64,000 nt of DNA, from contig CP009217.2 of the NCBI GenBank assembly GCA_000746585.2, positions 496,001-560,000 on the forward strand, given 5' to 3'. Origin of the DNA: Rickettsiales bacterium Ac37b (GTDB taxonomy: Bacteria > Pseudomonadota > Alphaproteobacteria > Rickettsiales > Arcanibacteraceae). Of the stretch, positions 1 through 9,183 are shown piece by piece; the stretch's first letter is position 1; each line of letters starts with the position of its first letter. The notes below the pieces were generated by a model. The model worked only from the letters and a program-made list of their open reading frames with translations. It ran no database searches and was not told the origin of the DNA. Made by a program: the position numbers and the translations under genes.

Positions 1-166
1 TGATGATTTAGCTAAGGGAAACGTAATATTTGCTGCAACAGGTGTAACTAGCGGCTCCCTATTAAATGGTATAGAAAAACTATCTAACCATTACACATCT
101 CATTCTATGATTACCTATTCTAAAAATTCGAGTATACATTACATAACCTCTACGCATAAATTTTAA
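1..166 (+). CDS. glpX: GlpX, class II fructose-1,6-bisphosphatase (C-terminal end only)
   Basis: Only the last 54 codons are inside the window; the 5' part lies to the left. The visible tail carries the GlpX signature VIFAATGVTSGSLLNGI, followed by the S-x-M-I-T-Y-S-K strand and the final THKF. The enzyme removes the 1-phosphate of fructose-1,6-bisphosphate in gluconeogenesis. Its presence fits the class I aldolase (21106-22032) and phosphoglycerate mutase (9184-10734) in the same window, a combination typical of Rickettsiales that make hexose phosphates from three-carbon precursors. The assignment rests on the C-terminal motif only. Confidence 0.8.
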   Translation, partial: DDLAKGNVIFAATGVTSGSLLNGIEKLSNHYTSHSMITYSKNSSIHYITSTHKF

Positions 167-221
167 TGCTTGCAAAATATTTATTAAATTTAATAATTAA
201 TTTAGAAATACGGAGATAATT

Positions 222-335
222 TTGTTTCTTATTATAGGTTTTATATCATGCATTGCTTTAATTTTAATTGCCAAATTTGTGGGTATATTGATTAAAAGAC
301 CTGACAATTACTATGATTCTAAAAAATTATATTGA
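222..335 (+). CDS. Small single-helix membrane protein with TTG start
   Basis: A 37-codon frame begins with TTG. It is preceded by CGGAG at 211-215 with a six-base spacer, a good ribosome binding site. The product is a hydrophobic helix (residues 2-22) followed by a short polar tail ending DSKKLY. It sits 55 bases after glpX, on the same strand, and immediately before a strong terminator, so it is probably the last gene of the glpX transcript. No family is recognised. The frame is short and could be chance, but the ribosome binding site and position favour a real gene. Confidence 0.42.
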   Translation: MFLIIGFISCIALILIAKFVGILIKRPDNYYDSKKLY

Positions 336-338
336 TTT

Positions 339-386
339 ATCCAAATAAGGAGAAGTGTATTAACCACTCCTTATTTGGATATTTTT
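339..386. terminator. Bidirectional rho-independent terminator
   Basis: A perfect 14-base inverted repeat (ATCCAAATAAGGAG at 339-352, complement at 367-380) has a 14-base loop and is followed by ATTTTT. It lies between the plus-strand glpX transcript and the convergent minus-strand rpoN-hpf transcript, so it can end both. Confidence 0.85.
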
Positions 387-399
387 ACATTCATGTACT

Positions 400-762
400 T
401 TAACGTGATCCAATAAACGAATAAGATTCTTTATTAGCACTCGTATGTTTGTGATGATGAGAAGTTAATTTATTTTTATGTTTATTTAATTGAGTTTCAA
501 TTTTTCCTATAGCTTCATCAAAAGCTTTATAAGCGGTATCACCTGTACCATTTGCTTTCAGTACTTCTCCTCCTACTTTAGATTTGGGAGTAATAATAAT
601 ATCTACACTATATGGGTCAGCATGCGGCTCTTTTGATAAAATTATTTCATTTTTTTGAATAAATTCAGAATATTTTTTTTCAATTTTATTAGAAAAGGAT
701 TCATTTACATATTTTTTTAATGCATCTCCTACATCTATATGTTTACCGGCAATTATCTCCAT
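400..762 (-). CDS. hpf: Ribosome hibernation promoting factor (HPF/RaiA family)
   Basis: A short-form HPF of about 120 residues that binds the 30S decoding centre and silences ribosomes in slow growth. The fold is visible as EIIAGKHIDVGDAL at the N-terminus and the basic helix ending in a histidine-rich stretch (LTSHHHKHT). An upstream in-frame ATG exists at 774. The ATG at 762 is preferred because GGAGGG lies four bases before it and the protein then starts MEIIAGKHIDVG, as in the family. It follows rpoN by under 30 bases on the same strand, the usual rpoN-hpf arrangement in proteobacteria. Confidence 0.9.
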   Translation of the reverse strand: MEIIAGKHIDVGDALKKYVNESFSNKIEKKYSEFIQKNEIILSKEPHADPYSVDIIITPKSKVGGEVLKANGTGDTAYKAFDEAIGKIETQLNKHKNKLTSHHHKHTSANKESYSFIGSR

Positions 763-791
763 AAAACCCTCCATAATATTAAATACGATAG

Positions 792-2147
792 CTATCCTAT
801 CATCTTACTTATTTTCCTTTTTGAAGATGATAAAATATTCAAAGACTCCCTGTATTTGGCTACAGTCCTTCTAGAAATTTGAATATTACGTTCTCCTAAT
901 ATTTCGGCTATACGCTGATCAGATAATGTTTTATCATCAGTAAGCTCTTTTTCTAATAATCCTTTAATTAAGCTTTTAATTACTATACTAGATAGCTTAT
1001 CATCATTAGTATTAGAACCAATACAAGAAGAAAAGAAATATTTAAACTCAAATATACCAAGCGGAGTAGACATATATTTATGAGCCGTAGATCTACTAAT
1101 GGTACTTTCATGTAAACTTAAAGCATCAGCTACATTCTTTAAAGTCAAAGGCCTTAGATACATAACACCTCTTTCAAAAAAATCTTTCTGATACTCAACA
1201 ATGAATCTAGCAACTTTTAAAATTGTTTTAACTCGATGATCCACTGCCCTTGCTAATATATTAGCATTTTTTAAGTGTTCTGACAAATATTGTTGTTCAT
1301 GATTTTTAATTTTATTTTTAATTTTCAAATAATAATCGTAGTTTACCGATATTCTAGGCAGTATTTCACTATTCAATTCTATTATAAAACTACCATCAAT
1401 GTTTTTTTTAAGTAATATATCAGGTTTTATAGAATGATTCTGCATATTAGCATATATATTAGCTGGTCTAGGATTAAGAGTTTTAATTACCTTAATCATA
1501 GTATATATCTCTTTTAAATCTACATTACAAATCCTGGCAAGATTTACAAATTCACTATTTGCTACCAAAGGTAAATTTTCTATTAATTTTTCCATAGAAG
1601 AGCTTAATTTACCAATATTATTTAGCTGTATACGTAAGCACTCAGCTAAATTTCTAGCAAAGATGCCAGCTGGTTCAAAATTTTGTAATAAACTTAAGGT
1701 AGACTCTATCTCAGATATACTACAACCTATATTTCTAGATAGAGATATAAAATCACATTCTATATAACCGTTGTCATCAATATACTCTATAAGTTTGAAA
1801 GCTATTAACCGTATTCGATGATCTGAAATTGAAGTATATATTTGTCTTATTATATTTTCATGAAAAGTTTCTGAATAAGCAATATAACTAGTACTATCGC
1901 CTGTTCCATGTGGACGTACGTTATAATAATTATTTTCTACTATTTCACTTTCATCTAATTCGTGTTTTTCTTCTGCTTCACCACTATCAGAAATTAAAAA
2001 TGGGTTTGCCTCCAATTTTTGATTAATATATTCTGCTAATTCTATTGAAGAAAATTGTAATAACTTAATGGATTCTTGCATGGAATTGGTCATCACAATA
2101 TTAGAGGATGCTTTAATTTTTAAGGCGGAATGTAATCTGTAATTCAT
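792..2147 (-). CDS. rpoN: RNA polymerase sigma-54 factor
   Basis: 451 residues. Region I, which contacts AAA+ activators, is seen at residues 17-50 (TNSMQESIKLLQFSSIELAEYI). The core-binding domain is in the middle. The C-terminal RpoN box reads ISRRTVAKYRE (near residue 430), the motif that reads the -24 promoter element. An acidic linker (EAEEKHELDESE) follows region I. The gene is intact with all landmark regions and is followed by hpf. Sigma-54 needs an NtrC-type activator; none is encoded in this window. Its presence is notable because Rickettsia and Anaplasma run on sigma-70 and sigma-32 only. Confidence 0.95.
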   Translation of the reverse strand: MNYRLHSALKIKASSNIVMTNSMQESIKLLQFSSIELAEYINQKLEANPFLISDSGEAEEKHELDESEIVENNYYNVRPHGTGDSTSYIAYSETFHENIIRQIYTSISDHRIRLIAFKLIEYIDDNGYIECDFISLSRNIGCSISEIESTLSLLQNFEPAGIFARNLAECLRIQLNNIGKLSSSMEKLIENLPLVANSEFVNLARICNVDLKEIYTMIKVIKTLNPRPANIYANMQNHSIKPDILLKKNIDGSFIIELNSEILPRISVNYDYYLKIKNKIKNHEQQYLSEHLKNANILARAVDHRVKTILKVARFIVEYQKDFFERGVMYLRPLTLKNVADALSLHESTISRSTAHKYMSTPLGIFEFKYFFSSCIGSNTNDDKLSSIVIKSLIKGLLEKELTDDKTLSDQRIAEILGERNIQISRRTVAKYRESLNILSSSKRKISKMIG

Positions 2148-2388
2148 AAATAGTTTATATTATCTAATTATTAAATTGTTATTATATTACCTCTATTATA
2201 AATACTAATATATGAATATTTGGTAAAAAACGCTTAAGAAAAAAAAATATAAAAAAAACGTTTAAATATCTTTAATTTATGATTTTTAATCTTGCATTAC
2301 TAACGAAGCGTTATTAAAATACCAAGCGTACAAGGTAGATTATTGGTAATTTAAATGTAAATTATATAGGATTAAGATTTAGCAATTT

Positions 2389-2775
2389 ATGACAGCACAC
2401 CCAATTGATATCCATATAGGACAAAAACTAAAATCTCGTAGAATCACTATAGGTATGAGTCAAGAAGATTTAGGTAATGCTATAGGAGTAACTTTTCAAC
2501 AGATACAAAAATATGAACGTGGTATTAATAAAATGTCTTTAAGTAGACTATTCGATATAGCTTCTATACTTAATACTCCTATAATCTTTTTCCTAGAAGG
2601 TATAGGCAAAAGAGGACGTCCTGCCCTTGCAGAAGATAAAATTGATCTATTATTAGATAAAAATAAATGTGATAACAAGGAAGTTTTAAGTCTTGTAAGA
2701 GCATATAGTAATATTAGTGATGAAAAAACCAGAAGACATATACTAGCTTTAGTCAAAGGGTTATCTGGTAATTAA
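2389..2775 (+). CDS. XRE-family helix-turn-helix transcription regulator
   Basis: 128 residues. A Cro/C1-type HTH occupies about residues 11-66 (IGQKLKSRRITIGMSQEDL, then the recognition helix FQQIQKYERG). A C-terminal helical segment (NKEVLSLVRAYSNI) is typical of the alphaproteobacterial small XRE regulators. Ehrlichia EcxR, which controls type IV secretion genes, is an XRE protein of similar simple architecture; orthology cannot be claimed from sequence alone. It is divergent from rpoN, with 241 bases between them, and appears monocistronic. Confidence 0.85.
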   Translation: MTAHPIDIHIGQKLKSRRITIGMSQEDLGNAIGVTFQQIQKYERGINKMSLSRLFDIASILNTPIIFFLEGIGKRGRPALAEDKIDLLLDKNKCDNKEVLSLVRAYSNISDEKTRRHILALVKGLSGN

Positions 2776-2981
2776 CATTTATTATCAGGAATTATTTTCA
2801 ATTTATACTTGATATTATATTCAAAGCTATCGTAATTAAACTTAAAAACACAAGCCTTATTATATAGCTCTATTTTATAGAAACGTACTATTATTTAAAT
2901 TTAGCAGCTATGTTGCATTATTATATTGTATCTCATTACAGACTGTTTTCATTATACTTTCAGTTCTAAATTGATAAATAA

Positions 2982-4073
2982 TTAAACATTAAATCTAAAA
3001 TGAAATATATCGCCATCTTGCACTATGTATTCTTTTCCTTCTAGGCGCATTTTACCTGCTTCCTTTGCACCCTGCTCACCAACATGCTCTATATAATCAT
3101 CATAAGAAATAGTTTCTGCTCTAATAAATCCTTTTGCAAAATCAGTATGAATAACTCCAGCGGCCTGAGGAGCCGTTGCATTTTTTTCGACAGTCCATGC
3201 ATGCGCTTCTTTAGGACCTATAGTGAAAAAAGTAATCAAATCCAATAAATTATATCCTGATTTTATTATTTGCGATAATCCAGTATCCATTAATCCAATA
3301 CTACCCAAGAATTCCTTTTTTTCCTCATCATCAGATAACATAGAAATTTCAGCTTCAATCTGAGCGGAGATGATAACCGATTTCCTACTTTCCTTTAAAG
3401 CATATTTTTCAACCAATTGAGTAAAATTATTACCTGATACTGCCTCATACTCAGCAACATTACATACATACATCATAGGTTTAGCAGTAATAAATTGTAA
3501 AGCATTTAACTTATTCTTTTCAATATTTGCTAGTCTGGCTGGCTTTCCTTCTACTAAAAATTTTTCTATATATTTTATAGTTTCCAATTGATCTAGAATG
3601 TTTTTATCAGCGCTTTTTGCCTTCTTTTCTAAAGCTTGAATACGCTTTTGCGCCGATTCTAAATCAGCAATAATTAACTCCATTTCAATAATTTCAGCAT
3701 CACGCACAGGATCTATTTCACCTTCAACATGTGTAATATCATTATTTTGAAAACATCTCAAAACATGTATTATAGCGTCCACTTCTCTTATGTGAGATAA
3801 AAATTGATTTCCTAATCCTTCTCCTTGACTTGCTCCTTTCACTAACCCAGCAATATCAACAAATTCTATTTGGGTAGGTATAATCTTTGCAGATCCTGCT
3901 ATTTTTGCTAATTTATTTAGCCTTCCATCTGGAACAGATACACGTCCTACATTAGGATCTATAGTACAAAATGGATAATTAGCTGCTTCAGCTTTCATCG
4001 TAGCAGTTAGCGCATTAAATAATGTTGATTTACCTACATTGGGTAGTCCAACTATACCACATTTAAATCCCAT
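2982..4073 (-). CDS. ychF: YchF, ribosome-binding OBG-family ATPase
   Basis: P-loop GIVGLPNVGKSTLF at the N-terminus, followed by ANYPFCTIDPN (switch), DIAGLVKGASQGEGLGN and the C-terminal TGS domain ending EYIVQDGDIFHFRFNV. YchF binds ribosomes and prefers ATP to GTP; it is linked to stress and redox responses. The open frame extends 13 codons further upstream, but the family begins MGFKCGIVG, so the ATG at 4071-4073 is chosen. About 363 residues, normal length. It stands alone between two intergenic gaps. Confidence 0.96.
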   Translation of the reverse strand: MGFKCGIVGLPNVGKSTLFNALTATMKAEAANYPFCTIDPNVGRVSVPDGRLNKLAKIAGSAKIIPTQIEFVDIAGLVKGASQGEGLGNQFLSHIREVDAIIHVLRCFQNNDITHVEGEIDPVRDAEIIEMELIIADLESAQKRIQALEKKAKSADKNILDQLETIKYIEKFLVEGKPARLANIEKNKLNALQFITAKPMMYVCNVAEYEAVSGNNFTQLVEKYALKESRKSVIISAQIEAEISMLSDDEEKKEFLGSIGLMDTGLSQIIKSGYNLLDLITFFTIGPKEAHAWTVEKNATAPQAAGVIHTDFAKGFIRAETISYDDYIEHVGEQGAKEAGKMRLEGKEYIVQDGDIFHFRFNV

Positions 4074-4387
4074 ATTTATAATCTCATAATATATTTTCTT
4101 AATAAAAATCAATTTTGTTATAACAAAATTATTCTAATATATCAATTAAAGCTTTATTTTTCTAGTTTTATTAAGAATTTTCTCTAACATTAATATTGTC
4201 ATAATTTCTAAATTAAATTAAAAGTCAATAATTAATTCTTTTATTTTAAATATAAAAATAACTTTAAAATAATTATATATAATAAAAGAATTGTTTAAAT
4301 TATTAAATCATTAACTATTATATAATATGATGAAATAATAAGCGCTTATTAAATACTTTAATATTAGTTTAAACATGGAGAATATAT
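4074..4387. other. Intergenic gap, no gene seen
   Basis: About 310 bases of very AT-rich sequence between divergent ychF and the orphan gene at 4388. Several TATAAT-like hexamers occur but none can be picked with confidence. No inverted repeat or copy of the dispersed repeats was recognised. Confidence 0.5.
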
Positions 4388-4720
4388 ATGTTGATAAGCT
4401 TAGATAAATTAATATCTGTTTTATCTTCAATCAAAGACGGGTTAGATAGTGTATCTCATCTATTTACAGATTATATCAAAGGTTTTAGTGATACTATGGC
4501 AATACCTACAGACACCTTTAATTATATCCATAATGATAATGCATCTTTAGGAATAGATCACACTGGAGAATGGGATACCAATATGTACAACATGGGTGTA
4601 TTCAGTGCCCATTGCTTTAAATTTGTAGATAACGTTAAGAATATTGCTGCTAAAACTTCTGCTGCTGCCTCCCCATTTGCAGGCTATATCTCACTAGCAG
4701 ACGATCTACTATACTATTAG
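4388..4720 (+). CDS. Hypothetical protein, lineage-specific
   Basis: 110 residues preceded by GGAG six or seven bases before the ATG. No family is recognised. It has an amphipathic N-terminal helix (LDKLISVLSSIKDGL), a central polar part with histidines and aspartates, and an alanine-rich weak hydrophobic helix (NIAAKTSAAASPFAGYISLA). No signal peptide. It ends just before a strong terminator shared with mraY. Its style (many N, Y, H, no strong domain) resembles the other orphans at 15205 and 22543; they may be lineage-specific secreted proteins, but this is a guess. Confidence 0.6.
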   Translation: MLISLDKLISVLSSIKDGLDSVSHLFTDYIKGFSDTMAIPTDTFNYIHNDNASLGIDHTGEWDTNMYNMGVFSAHCFKFVDNVKNIAAKTSAAASPFAGYISLADDLLYY

Positions 4721-4792
4721 CAAATCTTTATAATACAATAATCTTTAGATATGAAGAATCATATGTATTAATTATATGTATTAATTGAGCCA

Positions 4793-4830
4793 AAGGTAAG
4801 GAGCTTTTTTAAGGTCCTTACCTTAATTTT
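4793..4830. terminator. Terminator between the 4388 orphan and mraY
   Basis: Inverted repeat AAGGTAAGGA (4793-4802) and TCCTTACCTT (4815-4824) with a short T/A-rich loop, followed by AATTTT. It overlaps the last codons of mraY and works between convergent transcripts. Confidence 0.7.
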
Positions 4831-5909
4831 AAAGTTGAGAGCCCTATCAGGGCAAAAATAATAGCTATAATCCAAAAACGTATTACTATGGTAGATTCAC
4901 TCCATCCTAGTTTTTCAAAATGATGATGCAACGGCGCCATTTTAAAAAAACGTTTTCCTCCTGACAATTTATAATAATATACTTGTATCATAACTGATAA
5001 AGCTTCCATCACAAATAATCCACCTATAATAGATAATACAATCTCATGCTTAGTAATAACGCTAATTACACCTATACTTGCTCCTAGCGATAAACTCCCT
5101 ACATCCCCCATAAAAATTTTAGCAGGAGGTGCATTAAACCATAAAAACCCTAAACCAGCTCCCATCATAGCTGAACAAAATACTGTAATTTCCCCAACTC
5201 CAGGTACATAGTGTATTTGTAAGTAATTAGCAAAGATAATATTGCCAACTAAATAGCTAATTAAAGCAAAACATACTGAAGCAATAACTACCGCTCCTAT
5301 AGCTAGACCATCTAGACCATCTGTTAAATTTACTGCATTAGAAGCACCAGTAATAACTATGCTGGTAAATATTATGTAAAATACCCCTAAATCAATAAGA
5401 GTATTTTTAAAAAATGGTAATGCTAAATGAGATTTCAATTCATTAGGTGTTATTAGTTGGATACATATACACACAATTATACTAATTAAAAACTGAAATA
5501 ATAATTTTTGCTTACCACTCACGCCCTTATGATTTCTCTTACTAACCTTAAGGTAATCATCTACAAAACCTATGAAGCCAAACCCTATGGTTGTAAAAAG
5601 CACTATTAATATATATTGGTTACTAAGATTTGACCAAATGAAGGTAGAGCCTATAGCAGAAATTAATATAATAATCCCCCCCATTGTTGGAGTACCTTGT
5701 TTAGTTAGTAAATGACTTTCTGGACCATCATCCCGAATAGGTTGGCCCCCATTTTGAATAGAATTCAAAAATTTTATAATTTTAGGCGCTATAAAAAAGC
5801 TTAAAAACAATGAGGTAAGTAATGCTCCACTACTACGAAAAGTAATATAACGAAAAATATTGAAAACACTATGAACTTCAGATAATGGAAATAACAGATG
5901 ATATAACAT
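4818..5909 (-). CDS. mraY: Phospho-N-acetylmuramoyl-pentapeptide transferase
   Basis: 363 residues, ten predicted membrane helices. MraY loads UDP-MurNAc-pentapeptide onto undecaprenyl phosphate to make lipid I. Catalytic signatures are all present: GFVDDYLKV (DD pair), [30 protein letters not shown], and the histidine loop [12 protein letters not shown]. The ATG follows the murF stop with no gap (TAAATG), so translation is coupled. The organism therefore makes at least a peptidoglycan-like precursor. Confidence 0.97.
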   Translation of the reverse strand: MLYHLLFPLSEVHSVFNIFRYITFRSSGALLTSLFLSFFIAPKIIKFLNSIQNGGQPIRDDGPESHLLTKQGTPTMGGIIILISAIGSTFIWSNLSNQYILIVLFTTIGFGFIGFVDDYLKVSKRNHKGVSGKQKLLFQFLISIIVCICIQLITPNELKSHLALPFFKNTLIDLGVFYIIFTSIVITGASNAVNLTDGLDGLAIGAVVIASVCFALISYLVGNIIFANYLQIHYVPGVGEITVFCSAMMGAGLGFLWFNAPPAKIFMGDVGSLSLGASIGVISVITKHEIVLSIIGGLFVMEALSVMIQVYYYKLSGGKRFFKMAPLHHHFEKLGWSESTIVIRFWIIAIIFALIGLSTLKLR

Positions 5910-7295
5910 TTACGATAATAGCTCTTTAACTAGTTTAAATACTGAGGTTCCAAAAGACCCTTTAATTAAAATCATATCACCATCTTCTATATAATCATCT
6001 ATTACCTTTATAACTTCATCTACATTAGTAAAACTAGCTAATCTTTTTTCAGATGGCAATTTATCATACAAAAATTGCATATTATATCCTACTGCAATTA
6101 CCTTATCAATATCATTATTTATAACATCTGCAGCAAGCTCTTGATGCAGCTTTGGGGCATCAACCCCTAGCTCATATACATCCGATAAAATCGCTATTTT
6201 TCTACCTTGCAATTTTCTACAATTACTTAACACATTTAAAGCTGCACGAATAGAAAGAGGATTAGCATTATAACTGTCATCTATTACTAGAAAATGCTTT
6301 CCATTTCTTGTGACATTATGGTGGGCACCACGCCCTGGCAAAGCAGAAAAATTACCTAAATTATGAGCTGCGATTTCTAAATCACCACCACTTGCTACTA
6401 CTGCACCTAAAACTGCTAAACTATTAGAAGCGAAATGCTTCCCACAACTATTAATTTTATAAGTAATAATTGAACCCAAAATATCAGCTTTTATAAGGCT
6501 ATAATCTTGATTTTCTGCATATTCTATTAACTTGCAATTAGCACTCTGTCCAGTACCAAAACTTATAATATTTTTTATCCCACATCCCTTAGCTTTCTCA
6601 TATAACAATGTAAATGAAGAACTATCATTATTAATAAAAGCAAACCCATTTTTGTTAGTATGTAAAAATATCTCAGCTTTAGCCTCTGCTATTTTCTCGA
6701 TTGAACCAAAAAACTCTAAATGAGCTGCATCAACTGTAGTGATAATAGAAATATCAGGTTTAACATATGAACTTAATTCAGCCATCTCCCCTGCGTGATT
6801 CATACCTAATTCAAAAATTGCAAATTTCATATCCAAAGATACATTACTTAAACCTATGGTAGTACCTAATAAATTATTATAATTACCATAACTTGCAAAA
6901 ATATTTGCCTGTGAACTCATAGCTATTTTTATCATCTCTTTAGTACTAGTTTTTCCAGCACTACCAGTAATAGCAATCATAGTGGTATCAAGACGATCAC
7001 GATTATACGCCGCAAATGTTCTGAGCGCTTGCAAATTATCACCTATTAATAATAAAGGATAATGATGGGGATTACTCTCAGGTATATATTCTACCATTGC
7101 TGCTACTGCCCCTTTACTAAAAGCGTCCTCTAAATACAAATGCCCATCCGTTTCTTTGCCTTTAAATGCCACAAATATATTCCCATGCTTGATTAAACGG
7201 CTATCTATAGAAAAAGAATTTGCCTGCCAATTTGTACTATTAATTAAGGTACCTTGTGAAATTTGAGCTAACTTTTCCGCTTGCCATAAAGACAT
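5910..7295 (-). CDS. murF: UDP-MurNAc-tripeptide--D-alanyl-D-alanine ligase
   Basis: 461 residues. MurF adds D-Ala-D-Ala to the cytoplasmic peptidoglycan precursor. Visible are the N-terminal substrate domain with FSIDSRLIKHGNIFVAFKG, the ATP loop ITGSAGKTSTKEM, ELGMNHAGEM and the C-terminal DDSYNANPLSIRAAL segment. AGGA precedes the ATG by seven bases. It abuts mraY, the next enzyme but one in the pathway. Other mur genes are not in the window. Confidence 0.96.
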   Translation of the reverse strand: MSLWQAEKLAQISQGTLINSTNWQANSFSIDSRLIKHGNIFVAFKGKETDGHLYLEDAFSKGAVAAMVEYIPESNPHHYPLLLIGDNLQALRTFAAYNRDRLDTTMIAITGSAGKTSTKEMIKIAMSSQANIFASYGNYNNLLGTTIGLSNVSLDMKFAIFELGMNHAGEMAELSSYVKPDISIITTVDAAHLEFFGSIEKIAEAKAEIFLHTNKNGFAFINNDSSSFTLLYEKAKGCGIKNIISFGTGQSANCKLIEYAENQDYSLIKADILGSIITYKINSCGKHFASNSLAVLGAVVASGGDLEIAAHNLGNFSALPGRGAHHNVTRNGKHFLVIDDSYNANPLSIRAALNVLSNCRKLQGRKIAILSDVYELGVDAPKLHQELAADVINNDIDKVIAVGYNMQFLYDKLPSEKRLASFTNVDEVIKVIDDYIEDGDMILIKGSFGTSVFKLVKELLS

Positions 7296-7369
7296 TCTGA
7301 ATTCCTAATAATTTATTGTTTTATTACGCTTATCATTATTATACCAATTCCTTAAACTATGGTTAATAC

Positions 7370-7584
7370 TATAATGTTTTGGTTATTCCTGCGCATTCCT
7401 TCCTTTGTCTTCCCAAGAAAGCTGGAATCTAATTATATTATTCCTATACTTAATACCAAATACCGTTCTTCACGCGTATCACCTTATCACTTGCTCACTA
7501 CCTGCTCCTTTTTTGCCCGATAATGTAACAAATAGTAGGAGAGCGAAGAATTAATGATATCGCAAGATTAACTGTTTTACTATA
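7370..7584. repeat. Degenerate copy of the IS630-like MITE family
   Basis: The 411-base gap between murF and rnc holds no gene. Its right part (about 7510-7584) reads, on the minus strand, TATAGTAAAACAGTTAATC, and further in CTTCGCTCTCCTACTATT. This is the same order as in the copies at 17215 and 37130. The left border is uncertain: TATAATG at 7370 is a poor match. A stretch at 7387-7435 (TTCCTGCGCATTCC to GGAATC) resembles the small hairpin repeats of Rickettsiales. Confidence 0.5.
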
Positions 7585-7706
7585 CTATTCTTACTCATAA
7601 TTGTATATATACTAAATTACGATACTGTACAGCATAAAATTAAGATAATAGAAGTATCGCAAATTAATCTTTTTTGGCAATTTAAATTTGCTAAATTACT
7701 ATAACG

Positions 7707-8420
7707 TCACTTATCTAATTTTAAGTACGCAATTTTTTGCAATAATAGCTCTGCAGCATATCTTTCAGCCAAACGTTTGGAAGAAGCTGAAGCAGAAACA
7801 CCTTCTAATCCATCTACTTTCACTTCTACTACAAATGTTGGTAAATGAGCAGGACCTTTTGTATCTATAATATTATATATAGGTATAGATTTTCCTTGTT
7901 TTTGTGCCCATTCCTGCAAAGAAGTCTTAGGATCTTTAGGAGGTGTTTTAACAGAACGCGCCATCGGTAACCAATATTTATAGACAAATTGACGTGCCTT
8001 TTCGAAACCAGAATCAATATAAATAGCACCTATTAATGCTTCTAAAGCATTTTCAAGATTAGTTTTATTTTTTTGTCCACCTCCATTTTTTTCTCCTTCG
8101 GTCATCATCAAAAAATTTCCTAACCCAATTTGAGTTGCAATTTCTGATAATGCTTCACCACAAATCAAAGCTGACCTTCTCTTAGCTAATGCCCCTTCAC
8201 GCTCGTTACCATATTCATTGATTAAAAATTCTGTAATTATGAGTCCAAGCACCGCATCACCTAAAAATTCTAGCCTTTCATAATTACCTTGCTTTAAAAT
8301 ATTTTTATTATGATTAAGCGCAGACAAACTCGGATGAGTAAGCGCTTCTACCAGTAGATCATCATTATTAAACTTATAACCAATTATATTACTAATTTGC
8401 TCTATCTGTAATGCTTTCAA
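7707..8420 (-). CDS. rnc: Ribonuclease III
   Basis: 237 residues. The endonuclease signature ERLEFLGDA lies at residues 48-56, with a second acidic cluster at NALEALIGAIYIDSG. A double-stranded RNA binding domain fills the C-terminal 70 residues (PKTSLQEWAQKQGK onward). RNase III processes rRNA precursors and structured mRNAs. The start appears to be TTG inside the end of lepB, giving a 29-base overlap; no later in-frame Met leaves the domain intact. The lepB-rnc pair is the common proteobacterial order. Confidence 0.96.
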   Translation of the reverse strand: MKALQIEQISNIIGYKFNNDDLLVEALTHPSLSALNHNKNILKQGNYERLEFLGDAVLGLIITEFLINEYGNEREGALAKRRSALICGEALSEIATQIGLGNFLMMTEGEKNGGGQKNKTNLENALEALIGAIYIDSGFEKARQFVYKYWLPMARSVKTPPKDPKTSLQEWAQKQGKSIPIYNIIDTKGPAHLPTFVVEVKVDGLEGVSASASSKRLAERYAAELLLQKIAYLKLDK

Positions 8421-9174
8421 AATTATTACCCACTACTTGTTTAGGTGCTAGTTTAGTAAAAAATCTATCTAAATTTAAATCATACAGCCATGTCCATATA
8501 GCCCATAAAGAAGACTTTGATGAAAAGAAAATTAATTGTGCTTTACCTACGATATTCACATATGGCACATAACCGACTTTATCCAAAAATCTACTATCTA
8601 TAGAATTATCTCTATTATCCCCCATAAAGAAGTATTTATCTTTAGGAACAGTATATATTTTTGTATTATCTAGCGGTCCTCGTTCCTTATCTTTTAATAC
8701 GTTATACGAAACTCCATTAGGTAAAACTTCAACATATTTTTCAATGTGTTTACCATTACCATCAATAAATGTTCCTTCTCTTATCTGCTCTACTGCCACC
8801 CCATTAATATAAACTACTCCATTCATTACTTGTATTTTATCACCAGGTAATCCTATAAGCCTTTTTATATAATTAACACTTGGATGATAAGGATTTCTAA
8901 ATACTATAACATCTCCACGCTCAGGATGAGCAAATTCAGCAACACGCCCTGCAAATAAATTCAATCCTAGTGGTAATGAATATCTGCTATATCCATAAGA
9001 AAATTTAGAAACAAAAATATAATCTCCATCAATTAAAGTAGGCTTCATTGAACCAGATGGTACGTGATAAGGCTCATATACAAATGACCTAAATACTAAT
9101 GCCACTATAATAGCAACCAAAAACGTCCTAAAAAATTCACCGTAATAAGCTTTGTCCCTTTTTAACATTTTCAT
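8392..9174 (-). CDS. lepB: Signal peptidase I
   Basis: 260 residues. One N-terminal membrane helix (residues 15-31) anchors the periplasmic catalytic domain. Catalytic Ser42 lies in PSGSMKPTL and general-base Lys103 in YIKRLIGLPGD. Box E is GDNRDNSIDSR. It cleaves Sec and Tat signal peptides, so it would process the SppA-neighbour, OmpA-like and phosphatase precursors of this window. Operon with rnc. Confidence 0.97.
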   Translation of the reverse strand: MKMLKRDKAYYGEFFRTFLVAIIVALVFRSFVYEPYHVPSGSMKPTLIDGDYIFVSKFSYGYSRYSLPLGLNLFAGRVAEFAHPERGDVIVFRNPYHPSVNYIKRLIGLPGDKIQVMNGVVYINGVAVEQIREGTFIDGNGKHIEKYVEVLPNGVSYNVLKDKERGPLDNTKIYTVPKDKYFFMGDNRDNSIDSRFLDKVGYVPYVNIVGKAQLIFFSSKSSLWAIWTWLYDLNLDRFFTKLAPKQVVGNNFESITDRAN

Positions 9175-9183
9175 CCATAAAAT

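Noticed and set aside
2496-2756. Minus-strand 86-codon frame opposite the XRE regulator.
   Set aside because: Shadow of a well-supported HTH gene; no ribosome binding site and no family.
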